This document shows positions 53,622-63,583 of a stretch of DNA of 64,000 bases, piece after piece (the stretch's first letter is position 1; each line of letters opens with the position of its first letter). Location: positions 1-64,000 of the forward strand of contig CAZRCZ010000017.1 in assembly GCA_964598765.1 (NCBI GenBank), read 5' to 3'. The notes under the pieces are model-generated. The model was not told the origin of the DNA and searched no databases. It saw only the letters and a list, made by a program, of their open reading frames with translations. Made by a program: the position numbers and the translations under genes. The DNA is from CAZRCZ01 sp964598765 (GTDB taxonomy: Bacteria; Sumerlaeota; Sumerlaeia; MVZB01; JAJFLK01).

Positions 53622-54764
53622 ATGGCGCTTTATCGCATACTTCTGGTGGACGACGACGACGATCTGCGGGCGTTGTTGCGCTCGACGCTCAAGGGACGCT
53701 ACGAAGTGGTCGAGGCGTTCGATGGTCTCGACGCCCTGCACAAACTGAACGACGTCCAGCCCGACTTGGCGATTCTCGACGTAGAGATGCCGATGATGGA
53801 TGGATTTCAACTCTGCGAGGCGATCCGTCATCATAAGGACTATCGCGGGATACCGATTCTCTTTCTCTCCGGTCACGGATCGAAGGAAAATCTCAAAAAA
53901 GGATACGCCGCCGGAGCGGACTTGTTCATGGTCAAACCGCTTGATCCCTCGCGTGTGCTCAAGAACGTCGAGTTCACGATTGAACACGAGAAACCGCCGT
54001 TGCGGGAGAAGCGATTTTCCGTGGAGGTTCTGGCCGAGGTTGAGCGACGGGCGGGGAGAGGGGAGACGGTGGATCATCCCCCTCCCCCCACGGCAAAAGC
54101 CGTGCCTGCCGCGCCTCCGTCCGCGCCCGTGAAAACGGCTCAGCCCGCGGTTGTCCTTCTCAAGAAGAGCGTGGAACCTTCGCCCTCGCGAGCCGCCGCC
54201 GAGCCGGCGCCGATTGAGCCTCAAGGCGATCTCAAACCTCGCGTTATGCTGGTGGACAACGAGGAGGACGCGCTGAAACTGATGGACATGGCGCTCCGAT
54301 CCAAGTTTGAGATCACGATGGCTCGCGACGGTTTAGAGGCGATCAAGAAGCTCGTCGAGTATCAACCCGACGTTCTTCTGATAGACGTGATGATGCCCAA
54401 GATGAACGGATTCCAACTCTTGCAATCCATCCGGCGGAATCCGGCCTTGGCCCGCTTGCCGGTCGTGATCGTCACGGCCAAGGCGACCCAGCGCGACAAG
54501 GAGTATTCCCTTCGCATCGGGGCAAACGATTTCGTCGCCAAGCCTTATTCTCCGGACGATCTTCTCAAGCGGGTATTTGCCTTGACCCAGACTCCGGATT
54601 TCAGGATATCGTCCAAAAAAATTCCGATTCGGGAAATCGTCGAGAAAGAATACCTGCAAATGAAGGCCAAGGAAGCCGAGGCCGACGTCAAGGAAACCAA
54701 GCAAAAATACGCCGAGCTTCAAGGGATTATCGAGCAAGAGGCGCGTCGGCACGGAAGATCCTGA
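53622..54764 (+). CDS. Response regulator with two receiver domains and coiled-coil end
   Basis: A 380-residue protein. Receiver one (about 4-120) has acidic DDDDD (10-14), phospho-acceptor Asp 53 in AILDVEMPMMDG and Lys in MVKPLDPS. A Pro/Ala-rich linker (about 145-200) precedes receiver two (about 207-325), with Asp 255 in LLIDVMMPKMNG and VAKPYSP. The last 45 residues (EYLQMKAKEAEADVKETKQK) form a coiled coil. There is no output domain, so it probably acts through protein contacts. ATG 53622 directly follows a TTG in frame. An ABC permease gene starts 16 bases after the stop. Confidence 0.9.
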   Translation: MALYRILLVDDDDDLRALLRSTLKGRYEVVEAFDGLDALHKLNDVQPDLAILDVEMPMMDGFQLCEAIRHHKDYRGIPILFLSGHGSKENLKKGYAAGADLFMVKPLDPSRVLKNVEFTIEHEKPPLREKRFSVEVLAEVERRAGRGETVDHPPPPTAKAVPAAPPSAPVKTAQPAVVLLKKSVEPSPSRAAAEPAPIEPQGDLKPRVMLVDNEEDALKLMDMALRSKFEITMARDGLEAIKKLVEYQPDVLLIDVMMPKMNGFQLLQSIRRNPALARLPVVIVTAKATQRDKEYSLRIGANDFVAKPYSPDDLLKRVFALTQTPDFRISSKKIPIREIVEKEYLQMKAKEAEADVKETKQKYAELQGIIEQEARRHGRS

Positions 54765-54780
54765 GGTCACGCCTTCTGCC

Positions 54781-55674
54781 ATGCGCCTGAACAATTCTTG
54801 GCTTCGACCGGCGCGTCTGGCGGATTCGCCTTGGTTGTGGTTGGCGCCCGCGCTGATTCCGTTTGTTTTGTTCCTCTTCGCGCCCGCGTTTGAAGTGGCG
54901 CGTCTATCGTTTCACCAATGGGATTGGTTCGAGGAACGGTTCGTCGGACTGGGACAATATCGCCGTCTTCTGCGCGATCCCGATTTTTTTCGGGCGCTCG
55001 GCCACACGCTTCTTTTCACGCTTGCCGTCGTCCCCGCGTGGATTGTTCTTACGTTGGCGATCGCGGCTCTCGTCGCCCCTTTTCGCCCGGCGTTTCGCTC
55101 GGGTTGGACCACGACTTTCTATTTAACCTATCTTGTCTCGCCCGTGATTCTAGCCATGATTTGGACGTGGATGCTTGCGCCGGATCGGGAGGGATTGATG
55201 AATCGCATTCTTGGATGCGTGGGTCTGGGCCCGTGGCCGTGGCTGAAATCTCCGCGAGGGGCGCTGACCGGGGTCATTCTCTCCACCGCAATCACCATTC
55301 CCGGGAGCGGCGTTCTTCTCTATGGCGCGGCGCTTTCGACGCTTCCGGGAGAGCTTTTCGAGTCAGCGCGGTTGGATGGAGCGGGACGTTTGGCGCAATG
55401 GCGTTGGATCACAATTCCCCTTCTCAAACCAACGACCCTTTATCTGATGGTGATTTACACGATTGCCTCCTTTCAGGTTTTTGAGAGGGTCTATATCATG
55501 ACCGGAGGGGGACCCGCCGGAGCGACGACCGTGATGGTGGAGCAGATTTATTCCAGCGCGTTTTTGAATTTTGACTTCGGAGCGGCGTCGGCGCAGGCGG
55601 TTCTGTTGCTTCTCATTATTGCGGCGGTGGCGTGGGGTCAATTCGTGGCTTTGAAGAGTGACGCGCAGTTCTAA
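54781..55674 (+). CDS. Sugar-type ABC transporter permease, MalF/UgpA-like
   Basis: A 297-residue permease with six helices, one subunit of a CUT1-class importer. The EAA loop that contacts the ATPase reads ESARLDGAGRLAQWRWITIP, and FVLFLFAPAFEVARLSFHQW and ERVYIMTGGGPAGATTVM are family signatures. No second permease, ATPase or substrate-binding protein is adjacent, so it appears incomplete or relies on subunits encoded elsewhere. Its last 59 bases overlap the convergent yfhO-type gene. Substrate unknown. Confidence 0.88.
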   Translation: MRLNNSWLRPARLADSPWLWLAPALIPFVLFLFAPAFEVARLSFHQWDWFEERFVGLGQYRRLLRDPDFFRALGHTLLFTLAVVPAWIVLTLAIAALVAPFRPAFRSGWTTTFYLTYLVSPVILAMIWTWMLAPDREGLMNRILGCVGLGPWPWLKSPRGALTGVILSTAITIPGSGVLLYGAALSTLPGELFESARLDGAGRLAQWRWITIPLLKPTTLYLMVIYTIASFQVFERVYIMTGGGPAGATTVMVEQIYSSAFLNFDFGAASAQAVLLLLIIAAVAWGQFVALKSDAQF

Positions 55675-58012
55675 ATTGCCAACACAGAACGCACGCGTAT
55701 CCAGCGACCGAAATAATCGAAATCCATTTTCCGATCCGATAGGGAAGCGGCGAAAACTCAATCCGGATGCGATGTTTGCCCGCCGGGAGGGGAATCGCGC
55801 GGAGAACGTAGTTCGCCGGCATGATCTCGTATTTCTTCCGCGCGCTTCCCGGCAATCCGTAGGCGCGCCAGCCGTTGCTGTAAGCGTCGGTGATGAGCAG
55901 AAGGGCCGCCCGCGCCACTACGCCTTCGACGACCAAGTAGTCCGTCCCGGAATCGGTGATGGCGACGGTTCCATCGGATTCCGCCGCCTCCGGTTCGGGA
56001 TCCGGAGCGGACTCCAAAACGACTTCGCGGCGTGGATCAAAAGATGGGTTCTCCAACGTGGCGAAAATCGCGTCGCGTCCCTTAACAATTCTAGTTTCGC
56101 CAATCAGCTGTAATCGGGGAAGCGGCTCGAAAGGGGAGCGCCGCAAGTCATCCCTTCCCTCTTCCTCGCGGCAAATGAATTGACAGCGAAGCATGGCTTC
56201 GAGTCGCAAGGTGTCCGTTAGGTTCAAACTTTGCGCAAAATAAAGGAACTCGTTGTAGCGTCTGGAAATTTGAGGATTCGACGCTCCGAAGGAAAAGAGT
56301 CCGGCGCTCATGGGGGAGTTGGGATAATCGCCGGAGTAGAGAATGCGGAAAGGACCGGGATTGCTCTGGCGCAAGTTGATGAGCGACTTGGGATAAACAA
56401 TGGGATGAAGATCGAACTTGGAGCGGGCCAAAGCCGACGAAACGAATACCTCCGCGACGGCAAGCATCCCTATCCAGTAAATCGCCTTTGCATTGTATCT
56501 CAGGAAAAAAAATAGCAGGGCCAGCACAAGAAGAGTCGAACCGCAGATCAGCAAGCCATTGGAGCTGAAGGCGGAAGTTGCCTTAATAAAATTTTCCATT
56601 TGCCATAAGCGGGAGGGAAAATGGGAAATCTCAGCAGGGAAACGGGGAATCACGAATCTTCCCCAAAAGCCTGACGCGCCCAATTCTCCCGAATGATGAA
56701 CGGCGAGACCGAACCCGAGCGCAAACATCCCAAGAATCAAAAAAATTACAGCCGGAACGAGGTTGATCCGCCGTTGCGCGCGAAGCCGATCGAAACCGAA
56801 TCCGGCCAACATGGACCAGAACAAGGAGGCTTGAATCATGAATCGCGATGAGGCGCGAAAGCGATTGAACCCCGGAAACCAACGATGGAGCAAGGCAAAG
56901 AGCGGCGTGTTGGATCCCAACCCCAAAATCACCAGCGCGAAGACCATAATGGATCCTTTGCGCGTCCACGGGTTATTCCCGCCGATGGCGCCGACGACGG
57001 CCAAGACCAAGCCTGAAATACCGAAAAAAAGGGTGACTTCCCAATTGAAAAATCCTCCCCAATAAATCATGTGAGGCGCTTCGGGGGAAACATTGCTCAA
57101 TCCGAAAAACCAAGGAGCGAGCAACGTCACAAAATTTTCCGGGGGAAAGGACAGAAACGCCGCCGCGTCATGGGACAGTCCGCCGCCGCCGCGCGTGCTT
57201 TCGCTTCCGGCATGGAATCCGGCGAGCAGTTGAACGGCGGAGATCAAGGTCGCGCCGAGATAGATCGCTACGAAGCTTACTGACGCTTTTTCAAATCCTT
57301 TGACGTTCAACGCATTCAGGAGAAAATAGAGGAGGGCGGCGATGCCCGAATAAAAAACCGTTTGCGGATGTCCGGCGAGAATTTGCAAGGTCACAATGCC
57401 AATTCCGGAGAGGATCCACCTTGCCCTCGGGAATTCAATCAGTTCATCCACGACCAGAAAAAGGAAAGGAGTCCAAGCCGCCGAACCAATCAGACTCAGA
57501 TGACCCGCCGAGACATGCGCGAAGTAAGGCTCGCCGAACATGAAGAGCGACGAGGTTAAGAACGCGGCGAATCGGCTCATGCCTTTCCGGCGCGCCCACA
57601 GATGGACGCCGACCCCGGCAAGAAATACATGGAAGGCAATTTCAAGATTGATGGCCTTCGGCAACCGAATGACCATGTAGATCCAATTGAGCGGATACAG
57701 CAAGGCGGATTGAAAATCGCCGAAGAACGGTGAACCCGAATGGAGATAAGGATTCCAAAGCGTAAGGTGTCCGCGGCTGAGTTCATCGAATCCGAACTGC
57801 CGCCAAGGGGCGAAAAAAATCGAAATATCGGTTCCAATTTGAGAGGGGACGGACCAATCGGATGCGAAAAGGGTGTCGCCAAACATCGCCAAAACCAAAA
57901 TCAGCAGAAAGCCGTAGGACAGATATTCCGAAGTAAAACGAGAGAGGAAAAGCGGATGCCTCTCGTGGAAAGAGATGGAATCGGTCTTTTCTTCCATGTT
58001 GGTTTCGTTCAA
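55616..58012 (-). CDS. YfhO-like membrane protein, copy 1
   Basis: A 798-residue multi-pass protein with a GT-C-like fold. It has FGDTLFASDWSVPSQIGTDI, LTLWNPYLHSGSPFFGDFQS, HPQTVFYSGI, ESTRGGGGLSHDAAAFLSFP and the C-terminal beta-rich part TDAYSNGWRAYGLPGSARKK. YfhO proteins of Firmicutes assist lipoteichoic acid glycosylation, so a membrane glycosyl-transfer role is plausible. The start is TTG 58012, whose last bases overlap the TGA of copy 2 (TTGA), with ATG 57997 as an alternative. It is the last of three paralogues in one operon-like run. Confidence 0.87.
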   Translation of the reverse strand: MNETNMEEKTDSISFHERHPLFLSRFTSEYLSYGFLLILVLAMFGDTLFASDWSVPSQIGTDISIFFAPWRQFGFDELSRGHLTLWNPYLHSGSPFFGDFQSALLYPLNWIYMVIRLPKAINLEIAFHVFLAGVGVHLWARRKGMSRFAAFLTSSLFMFGEPYFAHVSAGHLSLIGSAAWTPFLFLVVDELIEFPRARWILSGIGIVTLQILAGHPQTVFYSGIAALLYFLLNALNVKGFEKASVSFVAIYLGATLISAVQLLAGFHAGSESTRGGGGLSHDAAAFLSFPPENFVTLLAPWFFGLSNVSPEAPHMIYWGGFFNWEVTLFFGISGLVLAVVGAIGGNNPWTRKGSIMVFALVILGLGSNTPLFALLHRWFPGFNRFRASSRFMIQASLFWSMLAGFGFDRLRAQRRINLVPAVIFLILGMFALGFGLAVHHSGELGASGFWGRFVIPRFPAEISHFPSRLWQMENFIKATSAFSSNGLLICGSTLLVLALLFFFLRYNAKAIYWIGMLAVAEVFVSSALARSKFDLHPIVYPKSLINLRQSNPGPFRILYSGDYPNSPMSAGLFSFGASNPQISRRYNEFLYFAQSLNLTDTLRLEAMLRCQFICREEEGRDDLRRSPFEPLPRLQLIGETRIVKGRDAIFATLENPSFDPRREVVLESAPDPEPEAAESDGTVAITDSGTDYLVVEGVVARAALLLITDAYSNGWRAYGLPGSARKKYEIMPANYVLRAIPLPAGKHRIRIEFSPLPYRIGKWISIISVAGYACVLCWQFRTARHSSKPRIDPTPPPQ

Positions 58013-60384
58013 TTAGAATTATTGCGCCGGGGCAGACCGCGCCCGTTCGCCGCCGATTTTAATTCCAACCCTACAAGGCCGGCGAATAGGAGAATGGAAC
58101 TCAGGGAAATCCACTTCCCGATCCGATAGGCTAGGGGGGAGAATTCGATGCGGATTCGATGGTGTCCCGCCATCAGGGGAATTCCCCGCAAAATATAATC
58201 GGCGGGCAGGATCGTGTAGTTTTTCTGAGCGCTTCCCGGTAAACCCAACGCTCGCCAACCATTACTGTAGGCGTCAGTAATAAGAAGGATGGACGATTGA
58301 TGTGTGTTTGCTTCGACAACCAAATGATCCATTCCCGTTTCGATAAGGTTGACGACTCCGGCGATGTCCCCATGTTCCGGCTCTGGAACGGGAGTGGACT
58401 CCAAAATAACTTCGCGCCTAGGATCGAAAGACGATTGTCCCATTGCCTCAAGAATCGCCTTGCCGTCCGACATGATTCGCGACTTGCCCACCAATTGAAC
58501 GCGCGGCAGGGGATCATACGCTGATTGTCGAATATCATAGCCCTCCGCTTCGTCGCGGGAAACATATTTGCATCGAAGGAGGGCGTGAAGGTGAAACACC
58601 TCGTTCGGGGCAAGACGTTCCGCAAAACGCAAATACTCATCATACCGCCGACTAATTTGAGGATCGGTTCCTCCGACGGAAGGAAGGCTCGCGCTCATTG
58701 GCGCGTTGGGATGGTCGCCGGTGTGAAATACGCGGAAATCGCCGGAATCATCCCGGCGCAATCGGATCAACGGATCCGGGTTGACGATGGGATTAAGATC
58801 AAATTGTGATCGGGCGAACATTGCAAAAACAAAAACTTCGGCCAGAGCCAAGAAGGTTATTCCATAAATTCCCTTGCCGCTGAATTTAAGCGAAAACAAG
58901 AGAGCGGATAGAATCGCGCAGGTGAGGCCGCAAATGAAAATCCCACGGGCGGCAAAAATCGCCGATTCCTGAATGAAATCCTTTGCATGATAAACTTCGG
59001 AAGGCACGGGGGAATCATCTCCGTGGGAACGGGTGGAAATGAATTGTCCCCACCATCCCGATTCGCCGTTCTTTCCGGAACGATGAATCATGCCGCTCAA
59101 CGCGATAGCGAGCAAAGCCGCGATGAAAATAGACGAGACCAATCGGGGGCGGAATTTTGCCGATTGAATCAAGTGATCGAAACCCATTCCCGCCAACATG
59201 GCGAGGAAGAGGGAGGCTTCGATCATGAATCTTGAAGTGACACGAAAGCGATTAAAGCCCGGCGCCCAATGGTAGAGGGTTTTGAAAACCGGCGTGTTTG
59301 ACCCGAGCGCCAAGATTGAGAGGGCGATAATCATCATCGCGCCCTTGCGCGTCCATCCATCCGTTCCGCCCATTAAGCTGAACACGACCAAGACCAAGCC
59401 GCATACGCCAAAGAACAGCGTGGTTTCCCAGTTGTAGAAGCGTCCCCAATAGATCAAGTGCGGCGCGTCGGGAGAGACGGCGCTCAACCCGAAAAACCAA
59501 GGGATGAAGAGTGTCACAAAGTTTTCAGAGGGGAATGAAAGAAACGAAGCCGCTTCATAAGACAATCCGCTTCCTCCGCGCGTGCTTTCGCTACCTGCCT
59601 GCCAACCGGCCAGCAGTTGGACCGCGGAGATCAGCGCCGCCCCAAGATAAATGGAGCAACAACTCAGGACGACTTTTAGCCTGTTTTCGACTTGGGGAAG
59701 GCAAATTGCAATGTAGATGGCGCTGGCAATCCCGGAATAGAAGACGGTTTGGGGATGCCCACCGAAAATCTGGAGGGCTACAACCGCAACGCCCGATAGC
59801 ACCCAGCGGACGCCGGGACGTTGAAGCAGTTCATCCGTGATCAGAAAGAGCATCGGAATCCATGCGGCGGTGTCGAGTACGCTCAAATGACCGGCGGAGA
59901 TGTGCATGAAATACGGTCCGCCGAACATGAATAACGCGGAGGCCAGCAACGCGGCCAGATGCCCCAAGCCGCGTCTCCGCGCCCAAAGATGAGTAAACAA
60001 TCCGGCCAGAAAGACATGGAAGGCGATTTCAATATTGATTGCTTTCGGCAATGGCAAAAGGATGTAAATCCAATTTGGAGGATAAAGAAGCGCGGACTCG
60101 AAGTTGCCGAAGAATGGCGTTCCCGAATGTAGGTAAGGATTCCAGAGAGCCAAATGACCGCGGCGAAGCTCTCCAAAACCGAACTGGCGCCACAAAGCGA
60201 AGGAAAGCGAAAGGTCCGTTCCGGCTTGGGAGGGAACCGTCCAATCCCGCGCAAATAACGTGTCGCCGAACATCATCAAAACCAATAGCAATAAAAAAGC
60301 GCAGGACGGAAAATCCAATTGAAGCAGAGAAGACGAGAAAGAATTTCCGTCCCGTAGCGGAGATTCGGCGGAATTCTCTCTCAT
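58009..60384 (-). CDS. YfhO-like membrane protein, copy 2
   Basis: A 791-residue paralogue of the flanking genes. It keeps the same landmarks: FGDTLFARDWTVPSQAGTDL, LALWNPYLHSGTPFFGNFES, GHPQTVFYSGIASAIY, ESTRGGSGLSYEAASFLSFP, APHLIYWGRFYNWETTLFFG and TDAYSNGWRALGLPGSAQKN. Copies 1 and 2 are clearly closer to each other than to copy 3. About 11-12 helices are followed by a soluble C-terminal beta region. ATG 60384 is preferred to the longer frame because paralogue similarity starts there. It is 11 bases from copy 3. Confidence 0.87.
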   Translation of the reverse strand: MRENSAESPLRDGNSFSSSLLQLDFPSCAFLLLLVLMMFGDTLFARDWTVPSQAGTDLSLSFALWRQFGFGELRRGHLALWNPYLHSGTPFFGNFESALLYPPNWIYILLPLPKAINIEIAFHVFLAGLFTHLWARRRGLGHLAALLASALFMFGGPYFMHISAGHLSVLDTAAWIPMLFLITDELLQRPGVRWVLSGVAVVALQIFGGHPQTVFYSGIASAIYIAICLPQVENRLKVVLSCCSIYLGAALISAVQLLAGWQAGSESTRGGSGLSYEAASFLSFPSENFVTLFIPWFFGLSAVSPDAPHLIYWGRFYNWETTLFFGVCGLVLVVFSLMGGTDGWTRKGAMMIIALSILALGSNTPVFKTLYHWAPGFNRFRVTSRFMIEASLFLAMLAGMGFDHLIQSAKFRPRLVSSIFIAALLAIALSGMIHRSGKNGESGWWGQFISTRSHGDDSPVPSEVYHAKDFIQESAIFAARGIFICGLTCAILSALLFSLKFSGKGIYGITFLALAEVFVFAMFARSQFDLNPIVNPDPLIRLRRDDSGDFRVFHTGDHPNAPMSASLPSVGGTDPQISRRYDEYLRFAERLAPNEVFHLHALLRCKYVSRDEAEGYDIRQSAYDPLPRVQLVGKSRIMSDGKAILEAMGQSSFDPRREVILESTPVPEPEHGDIAGVVNLIETGMDHLVVEANTHQSSILLITDAYSNGWRALGLPGSAQKNYTILPADYILRGIPLMAGHHRIRIEFSPLAYRIGKWISLSSILLFAGLVGLELKSAANGRGLPRRNNSN

Positions 60385-60395
60385 GATTCGCACAC

Positions 60396-62807
60396 TTAGA
60401 ATGTGAATCTTGATTTGATCGGGGTTTGCCCTTTGTATCGCGACCTGAGATGCCAAGCGAGCAAACATCCGTAGACGAAAATGGAAAAGATCGAAACCCA
60501 TCTCCCGACGCGATAGGCGAGAGGCGAAAACTCTATGCGGATTCGATGCTTGCCCGCGCGCAAGGGGATTGCGCGCAACACGTAATTCGCGGGCATGATC
60601 GTGTAATCATGTTGAACGCTACCCGACAAAGCCATCGCACGCCAACCGTTGCTGTAACCGTCGGTGACGAGCAAGATGGAGGGATGCGCGACGTCGGCTT
60701 CCACGTCGAGATAATCGGTTGAGAAATCAGTCACTCGGGCCGTGCCTTGACTCGCGGCGGCCTCAGGGAGGGGATCGGGTTGAGTTTCCAAGATTACCTT
60801 TCTCGCAGGATCAAAGGCGGGATCATTATAGACGCGCCAAAACTCCTTGAATCCAACCGCCTGATCAGATTCTCCCACGAGTTGAACTCTAGGCAGAACG
60901 CTTTTTAAGGTGGCAAGCTTCGCCTTGGCATTTTGCGCGATGAACACATAACGGCAACGTAGCATTTGCAGAAGCTTGGCGCTTTGCTCTAGGCGAAGGT
61001 CCGATAGGGCGTCCAAGAATTCGGAATAGCGTCGGTTGGTTTGCGGATCGTAACCCGAAACGCCGTCCAAGTCGGCGGACATGACCACATTGGTATTCCC
61101 TTCCGTGAGAAAGACGCGATCCTCGCCGGGGTGGTCGCGGCGGAAAGTTTTCAAGGCTTCCGGATGCCAAACCGGTTCCAGATCGAAAGTCGGACGATGG
61201 GAACGGGCGAAAATCAGAACCTCAAGCGCGGCAAGAAGAAATAAACCGTAAGAGGCGCGAGAGAAGAACCGAATCGAATACAGAAGTCCGCCCATCAAGC
61301 TTAAGGTCAAAGCGCAGAGAATGAGTCCCTTCGTCGCCGTTTTTGCCGATCCTTCAATGGTCGCCGAGGCCCCATACAGCGTGGGGTTGGTGTAGGTTTC
61401 ATTTGTGGCGCCCATGGAGGCGAGAATCCCTGCCCATGTCCCGGATGCGCCCTGCGTCGCCGACCGACTGATCGCAACGCCAAGGGAGACGAGGATCAAT
61501 GACAGAACGAACAGAGAGAGAGGGAGCCGTCCGAAGGGTTTCGCGGATCGAAGGACATATTCAAATCCAACGCCTGCCAGCATCGAGAGGGCAATGGATG
61601 CCTCAAAGATAAACTTGGAATTCCCACGAAAACGGTCGAAGCCGGGAACCCAGCCGTGAAGCACAGCGAAAAGTGGAGTGTATTTTCCCATCGCCAGAAT
61701 GACAAAGACGACGACGAGAGGAAGAAAAGGTCGGCGCACTCGTCGGTCGCCGCGGATCGCGCCGAGGAGTGCGAGAACCAGACCTGAAACGCCGAAAAAA
61801 AAGGTCATCTCCCAAGAATAAAATCGGCCCCAATACTGCATGTCGCCCGGTTTGGCCGAGGGCAATCCCGTGCCAAAAAAGTGAGGAACAAGGAGCGTGA
61901 TGAAATTCTCCGGAGGAAACGAAAAAAATCCGGCCTCCTTATAGGTGAACCCTCCGCCTCCCCGTGTGCTTTCCGATGCCGCATGAGCGCTGGCCGCGAG
62001 TTGGACCGCGGCGGTCAATGCTCCGCCGAGATAGACGATGAAGAACGCGGCCAATTTTTCCATGCGATGTTGCGAACGCATCCATTCCAATCCGAAATAG
62101 AGGGTCACAGCCACGCCGCCGTAAAAAACGTATTGAGGATGTCCGGCGTAAATCTGCATTGCCACAGCGAAGATGCCGAGCAGAGTCCGAGAATGGATAC
62201 GCTCGCTCAAGATGCCGTCCATTGCCAGAAAGATCAGAGGCGTCCACGCCGCCGCGCAAAGGATTGTCAAATGACCGGCGAAAACATGAAGGAAATTGGC
62301 GCTACCGAACATGATCAAAAGCGCGGTCAAAAGCGACGCGCTCCAGCAAAGTCCCCTGCGCGATGCCCAGCAATACATGAAGAAGCCGAGCGAAAAGACA
62401 TGAAACGATATGTCCACATTAATCGCCGTCGCCAAGGGAAGAATCATGTAAATCCAGTTCGGCGGGTAGAGGAGGGCGACTTGAAATCCTCCGAGCGACG
62501 GCGTCCCGCAAAAAACATGAGGATTCCATAACGCGAGGTTGCCGTGGAGCAATTCGCTGAACCCGAAGTCGCGCCAGAAAATGAAATAAAGGCCGAGATC
62601 GGTCTGCGGATTTGAAGGGACTTTCCCGCGCGAGAAGAGAAGGAGGTCGCCGAACATGGCAAGCGTCGTGACGAGCAAAACCGTCGCGGCGGCGAGCGTG
62701 GGTCGCTTGGGAGACCAAAATTGCGGTGGCTGGGGGTCCTTTGAAATTTCGGATTTCAAAGGTGAAACGTGAGATTTCGACGTCGCTTTTTCGGGATTGC
62801 GTTTCAA
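60396..62807 (-). CDS. YfhO-like membrane protein, copy 3
   Basis: About 803 residues from TTG 62807, which fits the lengths of the other copies. The same landmarks occur with more divergence: FGDLLLFSRGKVPSNPQTDL, LALWNPHVFCGTPSLGGFQV, HPQYVFYGGVAV, ESTRGGGGFTYKEAGFFSFP and TDGYSNGWRAMALSGSVQHD. The open frame continues to 63317, but that stretch overlaps the aquaporin gene in another frame and encodes nonsense. TTG 62759 is another candidate start. The first residues (KSHVSPLKSEISKDPQP) come from the GAGATTTC spacer word, so the true N-terminus is uncertain. Confidence 0.83.
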   Translation of the reverse strand: MKRNPEKATSKSHVSPLKSEISKDPQPPQFWSPKRPTLAAATVLLVTTLAMFGDLLLFSRGKVPSNPQTDLGLYFIFWRDFGFSELLHGNLALWNPHVFCGTPSLGGFQVALLYPPNWIYMILPLATAINVDISFHVFSLGFFMYCWASRRGLCWSASLLTALLIMFGSANFLHVFAGHLTILCAAAWTPLIFLAMDGILSERIHSRTLLGIFAVAMQIYAGHPQYVFYGGVAVTLYFGLEWMRSQHRMEKLAAFFIVYLGGALTAAVQLAASAHAASESTRGGGGFTYKEAGFFSFPPENFITLLVPHFFGTGLPSAKPGDMQYWGRFYSWEMTFFFGVSGLVLALLGAIRGDRRVRRPFLPLVVVFVILAMGKYTPLFAVLHGWVPGFDRFRGNSKFIFEASIALSMLAGVGFEYVLRSAKPFGRLPLSLFVLSLILVSLGVAISRSATQGASGTWAGILASMGATNETYTNPTLYGASATIEGSAKTATKGLILCALTLSLMGGLLYSIRFFSRASYGLFLLAALEVLIFARSHRPTFDLEPVWHPEALKTFRRDHPGEDRVFLTEGNTNVVMSADLDGVSGYDPQTNRRYSEFLDALSDLRLEQSAKLLQMLRCRYVFIAQNAKAKLATLKSVLPRVQLVGESDQAVGFKEFWRVYNDPAFDPARKVILETQPDPLPEAAASQGTARVTDFSTDYLDVEADVAHPSILLVTDGYSNGWRAMALSGSVQHDYTIMPANYVLRAIPLRAGKHRIRIEFSPLAYRVGRWVSIFSIFVYGCLLAWHLRSRYKGQTPIKSRFTF

Positions 62808-62881
62808 GAAATGTCCAAGCCGCGCAGGTTTCTCAGCATGCGCTCGGCCCAGCCGACCTTCGGCATTAGGGAGATCGTGAG

Positions 62882-63583
62882 CTAGGCTTGGGCCTTGTTC
62901 TCCGGCCCCATGATCACATGATGGTAAAGCAATCCCGCGATCAGACCTCCGAGGATCGGACCGGCCCAATAAGCCCAATGCGCGCTCCACACGCCGCCGA
63001 CCAAGCCGGGTCCAAATGTCCGCGCGGGGTTCATCGCCGCGCCGGAGATCGGCCCGCCGACCAGAATATCGGCGGCGATGGTCAAACCGATGCCGAAACC
63101 CCCCAGCGACGGATGACGTTTGTCCACCGCCGTGCCGAAGATCGCGAAGACCAGAAGAAAGGTCAGGCAAATTTCCGTGATAAAGGCCGTCATGGCGGAA
63201 ACGTCCTTGCCCGGCGCGGGAGTTCCGAGTCCCGTGGTCTTGATGGCTTCTTCTCCGCCCGGAATGCGCGAAAAGATAATCATTAGCGCCAGGCCCGCGA
63301 TGGTGGCTCCGGCGCATTGGGAAAGAATGTAAGCGATGGCGTCGAGGGGATCAATCCGCCCGGTGGCAAGCATCGTCGTGGTGACGGCGGGGTTTAGGTG
63401 GCCTCCGGAAACGTTCATCGTCGAGGAAACCCCGATGGAAAGCGCCAATCCATGGGCGATGGCAATGGCCAGCAATCCGATGCCGTGAAATAGCTCGTTG
63501 GAGACGATCGCTCCGGCCCCCACGAAGCAAAGCATAAAGGTCCCGATCGCTTCGGCGACGCATTTTTTGGGCAAATCGGTCAT
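62882..63583 (-). CDS. Aquaporin-type MIP channel
   Basis: A 233-residue six-helix channel. The two NPA boxes are at 64-66 (GGHLNPAVT) and 185-187 (GAAMNPARTFGPGL). The residue after the second box (NPART, not NPARD) favours a water channel over a glycerol facilitator, though ammonia or other small solutes remain possible. AAGGAG precedes ATG 63583 by 8 bases. It lies upstream of the YfhO genes on the same strand, with a 74-base gap that includes the likely start of copy 3. Confidence 0.93.
   Translation of the reverse strand: MTDLPKKCVAEAIGTFMLCFVGAGAIVSNELFHGIGLLAIAIAHGLALSIGVSSTMNVSGGHLNPAVTTTMLATGRIDPLDAIAYILSQCAGATIAGLALMIIFSRIPGGEEAIKTTGLGTPAPGKDVSAMTAFITEICLTFLLVFAIFGTAVDKRHPSLGGFGIGLTIAADILVGGPISGAAMNPARTFGPGLVGGVWSAHWAYWAGPILGGLIAGLLYHHVIMGPENKAQA

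Noticed and set aside
62808..63317. N-terminal extension of the third YfhO protein
   Set aside because: The extension is Arg/His-rich nonsense read in another frame of the aquaporin gene, and the paralogues do not have it.
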